DNA of 64,000 nucleotides from Diadema setosum. Lineage: Eukaryota > Echinodermata > Echinoidea > Diadematoida > Diadematidae. The DNA lies in contig NC_092693.1 of NCBI RefSeq assembly GCF_964275005.1, positions 22,896,835 through 22,960,834 on the forward strand. The letters are read 5' to 3'. The position numbers and the translations under genes are program-made. Every line of letters starts with the position of its first letter. The first letter of the stretch is position 1. Below, in pieces: positions 35,901-50,251 of this stretch. The notes under the pieces were generated by a model. It did not search any database and was not told the origin of the DNA. It was given only the letters and a program-made list of their open reading frames with translations.

Positions 35901-38900
35901 TCAAGGCAAAAAACTGAAGAGAGCAAGAGCACAAGTAGTCAAGACTTCAAATCAAGCAAAACAGTCTTGACAAGTGCAAAATCATGTAACCAAATGAACA
36001 AGTTTGGCACGGAACAGAAAAAAACCAAATCAGCTGGAAAAATCAAAAGGTAAATACAGTATTGTCACATACATATATCCAAAGTAATTACACTCCAGAT
36101 TAAACCAAAAGAGCCTTACCATAAAAAAACAAAACAAAATTATAACCTTTTATAATTACTGAAATTACAATTCTACATGTGGTATATATTAAACTTGAAC
36201 TACATGGAAGAAAAAAGGAGAAATCAAAGAAATGATACTAATACTAATACCCCAATCTCGACGAAGAATCGCCCTAGACATGACTTTAAAAATACATACT
36301 GTATAAGTAAATTTAAAAAAATAACTTTGGATTTATGAGAATGCAATCTACACATACATAAAAGGAAAAATTATTCCTCATAGTAAGTACATACATGTAA
36401 CTATTACACACTACTCCTGGAATTATCTGAAAAGTGAAAATGCAATTGCAATGACCACACGATATAGCAAATCAGTTCCCATCAATACAATTTTAACATG
36501 TACAGTGGTCTCCCATTATAATGAGCATTGGCACGAGGTCTCATCACAACAAGGTAATCACCGTAGACCCAAATTGCAATCCTCCATTGCACCGCATTAT
36601 TTTGGAATGCTAACACAAGGTTTCACCACAACAAGCACACCTTCCTGGCCCAAAAGACCTCGCCACGAGTCCACTGTATCTTAAATAACTAAGCAGCGAA
36701 TTAGACCCAAAAGTAGAAAAAAAAAAATATTTTGGAAAATATACTCGTGCCATGGCAACACAATAAAATACATACTAATGTACACTGTACAAGTATACAA
36801 ATATGAAAAATAAAACGTACAACACTTATACAATACATGTATGTGGTTTTAAAACTTAACATCCATCTACTTTTCTACAAATACATGTCACATTGATCAA
36901 AAGATGAGAAAAACAATTAAAAACAAGTCAGAAAACTTTGGAACCAAAATTTGTAAACCAAAAAAAGTTCTGCCATCAATAAGGAGTCACTAACCTACAC
37001 AAAGTGTTTGAAGTGTATATACATGTCTCAAATTCATAAAAGTCAGAGCTTATTCTTTATTTTGATCATGAGAGATCATGTCCTCACTAAACAAAGACAA
37101 GCTTTCCTTCCTTACTCCTGTAAGCTAGTTTTGCTGGGTACAAGAAGAAGGGCTTCCTTCCCGCGTCTTTCAACTGCTTTAGTTGGTCCATTTTTTCCTT
37201 TCGCATCTGTAGAATGCGTCGTGAAAAGTCCTCTGACACGTAGATCTTGCTTCCTCTGAAGGAGCCCTCGGCTTTAAGCTTGGATATGCACGCTTTTCTC
37301 ACCCTCTCCTTGGTCGCATACGACGAGAAAGCGACGTGGATAATTCTTGGCTTCGTATTCCCTGTACCACTCAGCTCGCGTACTGTAGGGGTGCGGTGAC
37401 ACCGTTCGATAGCATACTCATCCACACCAACAAAATCGGTAAGGAACGACTTCACGGTTTCATAGCAGTTCTCCCTGGGAACTTCTGGGATACCATGCAA
37501 TACCAGATTACTCCGTCTTGCACGATTTTCTAGGTCATCGATCTTCAACAGCATGTCATCCTTCTCCTTCTTCAACTTTTTCACTTCCTCTGTAACTGTA
37601 TCCAGCTGGATACAGCAAGCACTGATTTTCTCCTCGTTGGCATTCGTTTTTAGCGCTATTTCTTCGAGCCTGTTTATTATCAACGAGTCTATACGCTCCT
37701 CCAGTTTGTAGAATTTGTCTAGGAAGGAAGCGAACCAGTCCGGCGGGGGCGAGCTAGCTGCGTCGCCCGGCCCAGCGGGCTGCGACACCATCGGAGTGTC
37801 GTCAACTACGTCAACGGCGCTCGCTTTCTTCGGCGGAGCAAATTTTCCCTTTTCAGGGGTATCAAGATGTCGCTTCACTGACATGATTGCAATCAAACTG
37901 TCCTACAAATGAATACTGACAATACTACTCACTGTATATAATCACCAAGACTTCTCTCCAGCAAATATTTGGTAAAATATAGCGAACTAAGTGAGAACCA
38001 TGCTTTCAGAACAAAGGGTGAGAGCGCCCCCCATTGTTACATCATAACCATAGTTGGGTGCAGGAGACTGCTACGCCAATTGCGCATAACACATAGATAT
38101 GTGATATATCCATATGAATTGAACTCTGAGAGATTTTGTTGCAATATGAACTGAAAGCTAAACAAGGCAAGTGCCAAATTGTGACTAACCCATTCGCATA
38201 CAAGGAATTAATAATTTTTATAACTCCCAGAAGTTAATTGACCTGCTTATGACCTTTGACCTTGTGATGACCTTTAACTCCCCAAGGGACATCTACCGTC
38301 CAAGTTTGGTCACAAACGGACATAGGGATCAAAAGTTATGAGCCACGATCAAAACACGCCCTAAAAACATAACATTGGGCCCTAAAAGTATGTTGACCCC
38401 TGTCTGTGACCTTTGACCTTGTGACGACCTTCACCTCCCCAAGGGACATCTTCCATTCAAGTTTGGTCACAAACGGACAAAGGGATCAAAAGTTATGAGC
38501 CATAAACGAAATGCGCCCTAAAAACTTAACATAATGGGCCCTAAAAGTTCGTTGACCCCTGTCTGTGACCTTTGACCTTGTGGTAACCTTCAACTTCCCA
38601 AGAGACATCTACCATCACCCAAGTTTGATTGCCATTGTAGCAACATGTGCTGAGTTACGTGTGATAAGAGAGTCTTGCAAGTAAACTTAAACGTATGACC
38701 TCAAATGACCTTTGACCTTATCATGTGACCTCTTACGGCACCATTACATGAAGGTACCCCCAGTGCATCCATCACCCAAGTTTGATTGTCATTGTAGCAA
38801 CATGTGTCGAGTTATGTGTGATAAGAGAGTCTTGCAAGTAATCTTTAACGTATGACCTCAAATGACCTTTGACCTTATCCTATGACCTCCAACGACACCA

Positions 38901-41900
38901 TAACATGAAGGTACCCCCAGTGCATCTATGACCCAAGTTAGGTTGTAATCCAAGCAACTTATGTGAAGTTATTTGTCAAAAGAGAGTCTTGCAGGTAAAC
39001 TTTAACATAGAAAAGAGTCTTGCACATACTCTTTAATATATGACCTCAAATGACCTTTGACATCATTACATGACCTCCGACAACACCATAACATGAAGAT
39101 ACCCCTAGTGCTTCTATCACCCAAGTGTGGCTGCCATTGCTGTAACAGTTGCCAAGTTATGCATCATAAGAGAGTCTTGCAGGTAAACTTTAACATTTGT
39201 GACGGACGACGGACGATGGACGGATGACGGACGGACGCCATTTGGATCCCTTAGTCTCACCTTCACCTCCGGTGGGCGAGACAAAAATGACATGGGTGTA
39301 TGCAAGGGGGGGTCGGGAGGGTCGTATGACCCCCCCAAATTTTCAAAAGGTCCACTTTTTGTAAAAGACATTTTTGTTTTTTGAGGGCTTTTTACTCTAT
39401 ATAGGCCTACAACAGGGAAAAAAAAAGTGACCGGTGTTCCAGAAATTGTCAAAAACCTCGTAAATTTCGTTACTTAGTTTTAATATGCCATAATTTACCT
39501 TATTATGTTTTCTAAGCCGCACTGCCATGCCGAAAAAGTCACTTTTGTATGCACCAAATGGCCCCATTTTAAGATATATAATTCAAAAACTCCCTACCGT
39601 GGGAGGGGGGACACCCCCCTCCCACACCCTCCCCGCGCTCGGTCGCTCCGCTCCCTCGTAAAGGTAAAGGTCCAAAAATTTTGATTACGACCCCCCCAGA
39701 AAAAATCCTGGATACACCCCTGAATGAAGTATTCATGTTGCATGGGAGTAGACCCACTGAAGAAAGATAAAGATGAAGCCAAAAGTAATCAGTCTATCGT
39801 ATCCTCTAGAGGTGATGAAGCTGACAATAATAACTAACTAGAAAAGCACTCTGAGAGCACAGACCTCCGCCAAGCAGCTACTTTCCACCGATGATCTTGC
39901 TCTTCCATAGAGATCAGTGTTTTCCACCCATATGTATGCATGCTGAAAAATTGCCCGATTTCCCAATAAAGAAGCCTTTGTTACGTCATAAACCCTCAGC
40001 TGCACGGCGCACCTCGCCCTAGCAGAAACTAGAGCACGCACTTTAGTGCGCGTATGAAAACCTCAAAAAAAAAAAGTTCATTGACCCTACCTGCCAAAAT
40101 ATCGAAAATCCTTCAAAAAATCCATAAAAATTTCTGGATCACTACTAAAATTTAATCATCTGTTCCTTGTGTCACTCCAAACCTTCCCTGCAAGTTTCAT
40201 CCAAATCCATGTACAACTTTTTTAGTTATTTTGCACACGGACAAACTAACTAACTAACAAACGAACAAACCAATGATAATGAAAACATAACCTCCTCCCT
40301 AGGTATAGGTAACTAGGTAATCTACATTCTTTTGATTACTGTATATGCCCTATGTTTAGCGAGTCTAATTTTTCGCAAATTCGGACTTCCCGACAATTTC
40401 ACGAGTGGTTAAATTTGTGATTGTGGGGTACAGTACTGAACAGAGAAATATACGCCTCCACGTCACATTCGTGTTGGGATCACAGCTAATATTTTCGCTT
40501 GTTTTAAATTTTGCGAACAGCACCCAACTCGCTAAATTCACAAAAATACAAAACCTTGCCCATCTTTTGCTGTCCTCACCTCACAGGTATACTGCTTTCT
40601 CTCGTAAAATCCTCAGTAATTGGCGTATAAGTCTCATTCAGAATACAGATGGCACTGAAACTTACGTGTATTTTCATGTTACTCTCGAGATCAAGTGTGT
40701 GAGTTTTCTTTTAATCTTTAAAAAAAAAAAGTTTGATGATTCACAATTCAGGAATCATGATGATTCTAAATTCAGGAATTATGAAAATGACTTCTGCAAA
40801 CTTCCTATCAGGGAAACCAAGAACAAATACAGAACCACAGGCAACACTGCTGAGTTCTAGCATGATCAGTGGTGGATCTAAGGGGGGGGGGGAGTTTCTG
40901 GGGGTTTAACCCCACCCCCCTTGAGCTCATAATTGTTTGGTTTGTTTGTGGGTTGTTTTTTTTTTTTTGCTTTTCTTTTCTTTTTCTTTTTTTTTTTGGT
41001 GTAGGGGGTTTAAACCCCTCCCATATGAGGTTTTCCTCTTTGTTGTTGTTTTTGCTTGTTAGCGGAGAGGTGGCAGCAAAAAAAAAAGTGAAGACTTTTT
41101 TTTTTTTTTTTTTTTTTTTTGCTTATCATGACCCAAACTTTACCTTCCCCCCTCCTTAGCAAAAAGCTAGATCCGCCCCTGGCGATATGTCTGTATGTGA
41201 ACCCCATCACTGTCAAACAATACACCCTCACACAGACAATGGCTCAGCAAGAATGCCCTAATGTGGACTTCCTTTCATTGCCAAAATCTCCAATGATTCT
41301 TGGCGATTTCATCCTTCTTAAGTTTTCTTTGGATCCATCAAAACAAAGGTACTCTGGCCAGATATGCTCCTCAGGCAGAGGATCCGCACACATTGTGGAA
41401 ATGAATTTTGATTTTATATGTTATGTGACTTCATGCATCAGTCTCTAGCATGCAATGGAAGGTCCCAATCAAAACTAGAGATAATCTGCTGCCATCCAAC
41501 ACAACTGGATCTCTTGTATATACAGAAACTTCCATATACCATACTAAACATTTTAATTTAGGGATGGAACGTCTGATGCATTACTCACTTGGGGTTTTGG
41601 GTTGTGTATGAAACTGACCAAGGAGAAAGTAAGGTAAAACTGAACAAGACATTATGTACAGGACGCTAAATCCAAAATGAGCGACATCAACAAAAACATC
41701 CAAGGGAGTTTCGATATTCACTTGGGCTTCAATAAAAACTAATGATCCTTGATCAATGTGACTTCACTGTGATGCTGTTGACTGTATAAAGCTGTGACCA
41801 TCTCTCTTGGAGTCCTGTGCATATTAACTCTCTAAGGCGTCCACACAATGTAATACACTGAAACTGTAATTCGTATTATTTCTAGATATATAGAGGATAT

Positions 41901-44900
41901 GATGCTTAAATCAAGTTGTGTCCTGGCCCTCAGGAGCCATGCTTGATACTGTAAAACACGATATTTTCGCGGCATGAAATTTTTGAGAAGTGGAGGCAAC
42001 GGCTTTTTCGCGGCATGAAATTTTCGCAAGTTGCCTCTAACGTTCAATGCGTATCATACTAAAGTGTAGACAAGAACTTTCACATGCATTTTAATTTTGT
42101 GAATTTTGGCGCTCACAAAATTTGCGAAATTAAAATGCATGCGAACATTCCTTGTTTTACATTGTACAGTAGCTCCTATGGAGACCATATGTGCTGTATG
42201 ATTAACTCTTTACTCTCTACCCCTCAGAAGGATTCTTGCTAAATCTGAAGACAATAACAGCAAAGCTGATTTCGTCCTTAGAAGGTTCCAAGGGACCATA
42301 TTTTGCACTGCCATGAACAACTCTCATGTTTGAGAGTCGCTGAGAATCGTGTTGCAAGTTGATAATCGTTTTAACCGCCAAACATTATATAGTACACTTA
42401 AAGTTGACTGTTTAATTGATCGTTGGAAAAAGCAAACATTGATTTTCATCTTCAAACTGCTGAATAATTTTCTACCAGAAAGTTTATGTGAACGTCTCGA
42501 GAAAAGAGTAAGCCACTACAATCTACGTAATCATGAAAATATTCTTAACCTCCCTAAGCCCAAATCAACTATTCTTAAAAATAGCACTTTATATTCGGCA
42601 TCGAGATTATTCAATACAATACCAACAGAAACAAGATCTTTAACTTCAATTACTGCATTTTCAAGAGCAATTTCGCACATCTCCTTTGCTAATCATTCTA
42701 CCTGATTATATCGAATTTATCAAAGTACTCAATGCTTTTGTAATTACTATCTCCCAATAACTTGTCACATGTTTGATTTTTCCTTTTTTGTGTGTGTCTG
42801 TACTTACACAATGTATACTCTGTGACTTTTTTTTTCTCTTTCATTTTTTTTTCTTCTGGCGTTCGTTTGTAATGATTATTTTGTGTTTTTTATGTGAATT
42901 CTCTTCATTGTATGATTTTTATGTTTTGTTATCATTTCACGGCCTTGCTGAAAAACAGCTTATAGCTGATAGCAAGCTTTTTACCGTGGTTAAATAAATA
43001 AATTCAATTCAATTCAATTCAATGTTTCCCAAAAGTATGGGTCTTGATTAATGAGCTATATCAGTATGGTTTATAACTTGATAATGTTAACTTGTAAATT
43101 AGCTACCTTGGGCGAGAGCTGGGCAAAATGGCGCCCAACTTTAGCCCGTTGAGGACAGGCTTGCCACTGGTATCCAATGCATATTGCGTAGGCAAGAACT
43201 TTCACGTGCATTTTAATTTTGCAAATTTGGCACACGTGAAATTCGCGAAAATTAAAATGCACACGAACATTCATCGTTTTACAGTAACTTGCAGGTAGGA
43301 GCTAAATATGCCTTTCACTAATGATAGCTTTGAACATGGCCACAATGAAAGCAAGAAGGCAGTGACCTGTAGGAACGGAATGCATACTGTAAAACATGAT
43401 ATATTGGCGTCATGAAATTTTCGCGAATTGAAGTTGATGGCCTTTTTCGCTACATGAAATTTTCATGAATTGCCACTGGCATTCAATGCAGAAAGTGTAG
43501 ACAAGAACTTCTGCGTGCATTTTAATTTCACGAATCTCAGCGCTCTCTAAATTCGTGAAATCAAAATGCACGTGAACATTCCTCGTTTTATAGTACTAGC
43601 AAGAAGATATAGGCCTACAGAACAAGGGAGGTACACATGTAAAGAAAGGAATGATCAGCATACTGACCATTTCCACAAACACATTTAGTGGCAGAATATT
43701 GAGCCCTTTGGCGACAGATAGAGCATCCTAGAACTGCATCAACAGGACAGAAGAATTAAAGAAAAATAGATCACAGAGAAATGAGTATGATGATCAGCAC
43801 CACCACCCCAAAAAAAAAAAAAAAAAAAAAAATCTAAGAAAAGTGGTATTCACTCAGTTAAGCTTTGTTTTCTTGACATGTTATGTAATGATGTATTTCA
43901 AAGGTCCTGTTTAACTTTGGGAACAGTGATTTTAAAAAAATGTTCAAGATATCACATTTGATGCATATATGTGTAAGTCTGTTGTATCACAAAACATCCT
44001 ACCATATAATATTTTTGCAATATAGCCTAAAATACTAGGAGATGTCAGTATTTTTCTCATTAGACCATAACTGTAGACGGTTTAGTCTGGAAACATTCTT
44101 ATTATAACTATTGTTTACATTTTGTGTATTTGACAATACTTAACATCAATCATATGTATTAAAATCTTTAGAGTGGTTGTTTCTATCCCTAACTCACATT
44201 TCAGAACTGTGTCAAAGCACTAATGCTGGGTTTTTGTTTCTTCTGCAAATGGTAAATTATGCCTTTAACAGAACTATCTTGATGTATGTATTTGTCTTGA
44301 TGAATTTTCTATTTGTAGCATAAAACAATAAATATCATAGTGAGAGAAAATGGAAATTGGAGCTAGGAAAGAGAAAAGGAAATATGAAAAACGAAATCAA
44401 AATCAACATAAAATCTAACATTGATCTAACCATATATTGGCCTCATTGGCAGCATTCAAATCTCGTCACACCTTGAACATTACACCCATGTTGATATGTT
44501 AGTTGCCACAAATAGATCACTGTCCGACAGGCCATTTGAGTTTCACATGAATGGGAAGTGAAACTGACAATGCTCTGCTATTCTTTCTGGATATACAGCG
44601 GGATATCCGTGCAATAACAATACGGCAGACACAGGCAGATGGTGGTGCAGAGAGTAACATAAAGATTTTGATTCTCCCCCCCCCCCCCCCCCATAATATA
44701 ACTTTCACTGGAAGTTCTATTGTGCTGCATGGACTCGAGGCCTCGGCACATAAAGCGCAGTAACGGCAACAGTCCAGTTTTTTACTATGGTTTTTTTTTT
44801 GGGACATACGAATAAAAGTTTGGGTGATTATGTATCAAATTATTGATTTTTCTAAAAACAGAATCAGACATGGTTCCTTTTGGCGCTCCACAGTGAAAAA

Positions 44901-47900
44901 GCCGACTGTTGCCGTTACTGTGCTGGTGTGCCAAGGCCTGTAGTGTGTCTGTGAATCTTGTCATCTCACTGTCAAAACATTTGAAGGTATATCACCAAAA
45001 CAAGAAGACATAGTTTTGAAAAGATCACGGGTGGCATTGTTTAAAAAATATTCCTTAATTTTGCAGCAACTTCCATGTAAGACTAAATTACTCTTCTTTT
45101 TGTTTGGAAATTCCGTGCCTATACCTATGAATTCAAATGATATACACTATGGGGGGAAAAAACAACAAGAAAACAATGTGAAGAGGAAGGACTACAACAT
45201 CTGTTTTGCCCCGTACAGGACGTGCATTCATCTCACAGCTCATCACATACTGCTTGACCTGCAACAAACTTCCTTAATAAAGATAAATGTTTTGATGCCT
45301 CTGCTTGGGAGGATGGGGGGGGGGGGGAAGCTCACCACACAGGTATCAGAAACTGAAACCTATACTAAGGATACTCTTTCAGACCACAAGATATTCATAT
45401 CCCTTTTTAGATTGGCAGTATCAAATATCATACCCCATTTATTCTGAAGCAAAAAGTGAGTTTTGAAGCCTCCCCGAGCAGCCTCAATTGAAGACCCTTT
45501 CAGCGCAGCACTAACAGACAGAATACGGAAAAGGATATCCGATCTGATCCAGTCAGGTTCTGAAACCACCAACAAGGGGTGGTTTCAGAGCCTCCTATAG
45601 CAGCCTTGAAGATCCTCAGTGGCAATATATGTAAGGTTCACATGCTGTTCCTGAACTTTAAGTTTAGGTTGAAAACTTAACTCTCAATGATAAACTTGTA
45701 GTTTAACACCGTGTGAATGCACTCGAAAGTTTGCAATCTTAAAGTTTAGTCGATGATTAAAACCACAAGACATCTAAGGGTTTACGCTCTCTCCAAGAGC
45801 CACGGGGGTCCCCACTTGCAGTTTCACTCCGTGTGGACACAATAATCAACGAGCTTGTGAGTTAGCGTGAACCTCGCTTCTCGTTCGCATCTGGGTCAAC
45901 CTCCAGCTGTGTTATTTTGTATGGGCATAAGGTCATCTAGCAAAGACTGCACTTCCGGTGTAATCATCGAGTGGGATTCGCTCGTAAGTTGTAACTTAAA
46001 GTTTAGGTCCGCGTGTGAACCGCTGCATCATGAATTCACAAGTGGAGCTAATCATCGAAAGTTAAGTTTTCGACCTAAACTTCACATTTGGCAACTGTGT
46101 GTGAACATAACTATAGTCACTATGGTTTCAAGAAGCCTTTTTTTTTTTGTGATCCGGATGTTAATCACTGGAGATCATAGCCAGCTAACGTAAACAATCC
46201 AGTAGTCACAACTGACCGCTGCTGAAAAACGCCACTCAACTTGCACAATTTTGCCCTCAATCATGTTTGCTGATTTTGTACAAAATTCAAAGCCTGCACC
46301 ATTTATCAAAGGGTGATTTGGTAATCATAAAAATGGAGCCAGTCAGGGCCCGCTCTGGGTGGATGGCCTGAGCAGTATAAACAGAAAAGACGCCGCGCTC
46401 TTGAACTTCACTGAGGAGGCTCCAAATTTCGCCTGCAGTACATACCACATAATAGAAACTGGGTACAGGGGTTCCTGAAAATCAAACGTACAAACAAAAA
46501 TATTTGAATAAAGAAGAAAGGTCAGACCAAACTCATTCCACTGCAGACAACCAAAGAAACATCTCATCAAAACATTACATGCCGTTGTTTGACTAATCCC
46601 CCTCCCTCCCTCCCTCCCTCCCTCCCCCCCCCCCCCCCCCCAAGAAAAGATGTTTACTATCTCTTGGTATGGATCCTGGATGCCAGACTGTGGTTGTGGT
46701 ATTGACAGCAAATACTATTTTGGACTCATTGCCATGCAACAACAGAATCATTTTCCTTTCAGTACAGGACACAGCCACATAATTCCCATTTGTATTTTAG
46801 GTGTGTTGGTTGGAATAGGATTTCCCCCTCACATTTTCAATACCAATTCTTTGCAGCATTTGATATTGTTACTACCTGGTTGAAACATCACATCATATCT
46901 GTGTTTGTGTGTACTTTTTTTTTTTTATAAGGGTTTTGCCTCTGCAAGTAAACAGTAACACAAAATGTTGAAATATCTTTAATTCAACAAAATCAAAGAT
47001 ATGAAATAATGTTACATATTACAAAAACAAAATTTTGCATACTTTTGCGACAGCTTCACATCGCACGCAATGCATGAAGTTTCAACTATTTCAGTAGCTG
47101 GTACTAGAAACTACTACTAGTTTTGTTTTGCTCAGATCTCTTTGCCTGATGCCAAAATGCTGAGGCTCTGAAAAGATGGGAGATGATATTTGCCTCTGAT
47201 TGGCTTTTTGTAAAGTCCATATTTTCTGTAGCCGATGTCCGGTAACATTACTTTGTCTTCTCCTAACAGTGCTGATGATGGAAGGTATAACTCCCTTTCT
47301 CCTGAAGACTTCATCATTGGTCATACTGTATAAGCTGTTATGTTTGCAAGGGTTTAATTTCGCGAATCACAATTGAATCGCGTATTAACAACACACGAAA
47401 ATGTTGTCATACGCTATGGTAGCAATGCATTTATGATAGCTTCGGTGTCAATTCGCGAAAATGTCTTTTATCGCGAAAATAACAGCTTGTACAATATTTC
47501 AGTCCATGATGTATGCAGTATTTCTGTAAAAAACAAAACAAGACAACACAAAAACATCTGTACTGCCTGCAGATTCATTGTCAAATCTTTGTCTATATAA
47601 TCAACTGTTCACAACCATTAAGAAGGACCAAGCTACAACGCACAATTTCTTGGCACAAACTTTGGGGGCTGTGCGTACATTCCCATTTATCCTATTACAT
47701 CTTATCTTATCTAATACCCCCTTCCACGCTTAGCAAATTACACCTGTGGTTTCGTGGGAACTCCCGCGCGATGTTGCAGCATGAAAGACATTGTGGGTGA
47801 ACTCCCGAGTGAAAAGCAAAGGTCAGCATACCAACAACGTCTTGCAGGCCGTCTCGCGCATGTGCCATAATACGTACTTCCACCGCAGAAGAGTGAACAA

Positions 47901-50215
47901 GAGAAATTCAACCACAAGCTCATTTGCTAGTGTGAAAGAATTTTTTCGCGGGTGTTCCATGTTTGAATACCCATTGAATCTCCAGGGTTATCCCAAATGA
48001 CTAGCATGAAAGGGGTATAAGGTATATATTTATGTGGCATACTGTAGAAAATCTATTTTAGCATCTGATTATTGCTGAAGTACATATATTGAGTAACGTG
48101 AATTATTGTGGAGTTAGTTATGTTGAATAAGTTTAGATCATATATACACCATGCTTTGGTATGTTATGTAAGGCACTTAGAAACTTTGTATTAAGCGTGG
48201 TAAAAAATGTTAATTATTATCATTATTATTATCAAACTTTCATGGGATCACATTCACTAATTTCATAATTTTCCTTTGCTCTGGGACTATGTCACATTTT
48301 ATTTTTCAGATGAAATTAATTTCAACACACTTAGATATCCTACCACCAAATCTTAATGTTTCTTTTAAATTTTCCCACCACTACAGCACAATGCAAATTG
48401 TGGAAATATGTTGTCTTTATCATATCCTCTTCTTAGTCAAGGTATCCATCTCTTAATCAATCATTGCAGAATACTGAAGGCACAAGATGACAAACATGCA
48501 GACATCATGACATATTGATTGAAGTGGTTCTGTTGAACTGTTCTGTGAACAGTACAGTTCAAATCATCTGCGAGTGATGCCTCAAAATAGGCTGCAGGAT
48601 CTGGAATCAAAAATAGCTTGATGGGGGAATTCCCTACTGTGAGAGCTTTGGCATAAAGGAGGCAGAGCAAGATATTAATATACAGAGACAGACAAAAGCA
48701 AATACAGATGGCAGATGCAGGTACATTGTATAATGTAGCTTGCTGACTATTAAGAAGATGGGGATGTTACAGAAACTTGATAATAAAAGGTTTGAACGGC
48801 TAATGAAGTTCAAGCTTACCAGAAATAGCATTAGATTTATCATTATTATTTCAATATCATAAACATTAATGATGATTATTATTACTTTTATTGTTATTGC
48901 TATCATTATTATCTTTATTATCATTATTATCATAATTATTATTATTATTATCATTGTTATCATTATCATCATCATCATTATTAATATCATTATTCTTATT
49001 ATCATTATTATCATAATTATTATAATTATCATCATTATAATTATAATCATTATTATCATTATCATTGTTATCATTATTACCATCATCATTATTAATATCA
49101 TTATTATTATTATCATTGCTATCATTATTACCATCATCATTATTAATATCATTATTTTTATTATCATTATTATCATTATCATCATTATTATTACTATCAT
49201 TATTAGCAGCATCACTACCATCCATAAGAGTAGTAGTAGTAGCAGTAGAAGTAGTATTCTATGTAACGAAATCAATACATTTCATTACCTGTCCCACAAA
49301 GTGTAATTATACTTTATCTCCCCCCACCCCATGACATTGCACATAAATAGTCAGAAATGTGCATTTCATGCCACTGGTATTCTGACGACTCATGATGTAT
49401 CATCTTCTTTTTCCATGAAAACGTATGACAGTCACATTGAGATTGAAAGAAATAACAAAAACAAAACAAAAATCAAATACGGGTGGATCGCTGTAAAGGG
49501 TGAAGTATCTGTAGGGGGAACGTTCCTCTCACGCAAGTTGCTGAATCAAATAGATAGTACATTATTGTAAGTGCAGTGATATCGGATGACAAACAGAAAA
49601 GGTGTGGTTACTTTCTGTTATAAGGGACCGAGTTGGAGTAGTGGTCTTGTCTATATATGTCACTGTGATATCAACATGGGGATCCTCCCTGGAAGAGTCA
49701 ACTTGAGTTGCCACTAGGACACCATGAGGAATGATTCTTCACACAGTATGCATATTAGTCACATCCTTATTATTTCTCACCTGGGGGGCATTTCATGAAG
49801 CATTTTGTCAGATATTCTTTTTTTTCTGACAAACTGTGATAAGCTACTGAAATCCTCACATCTGACTGGCTGAGAACAAATTTATTTGTCCAACAAATTT
49901 GTCGTACAAAACGCTTCAAGAAATGCCCCCCAGATTCAGCTCAAACTTGGACTGATTTGCCCTCACTTTTTTGTTGTTGCTGCTGTTGTTGACTTCCATG
50001 CAAAACAACTTTGCCCACCTAGTTCTGGGTAGCGGCCAGCCCTCATATGTGGAACACTGTATAGTATCTGAACCGGCAAAGTGTAGGTGGATTTAGACAC
50101 TGCTTTGTGAAACAAACATGTCACAATATTCTATTGATTGTCTGAATCTCACAGCATAATACTTGGCATGTGAGTGTACCTGTGTAGGTGTCTGTGTGGG
50201 TGTGCATAGTGTTTG

Positions 50216-50251
<36 letters not shown>

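Larger units (their letters stand above)
31158..38030 (-). mobile_element. Full-length Tx1/L1-like non-LTR retrotransposon
   Basis: A 6.9-kb insertion on the minus strand, bounded by the 15-bp repeat CCATTGTTACATCAT at 31143-31157 and 38031-38045. Order: short 5' leader (about 134 bp), ORF1, a spacer of about 1.4 kb, ORF2, a 3' UTR of about 0.75 kb with AATAAA motifs and a short poly-A at the insertion edge. Both ORFs are uninterrupted. It lies in the same sense as the SPIDR-like gene, inside its largest intron. The intact ORFs and perfect target duplication point to a recent insertion and possible competence. Confidence 0.93.

Noticed and set aside
38220..39190. CRISPR-like regular repeats
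   Set aside because: Units are 156-160 bp, diverged and without unique spacers; a eukaryotic tandem repeat.
48634..49334. ORFs of up to 213 codons rich in Ile, Met and Asn
   Set aside because: Artefacts of the (ATT/ATC)n microsatellite; no splice sites or family motifs.
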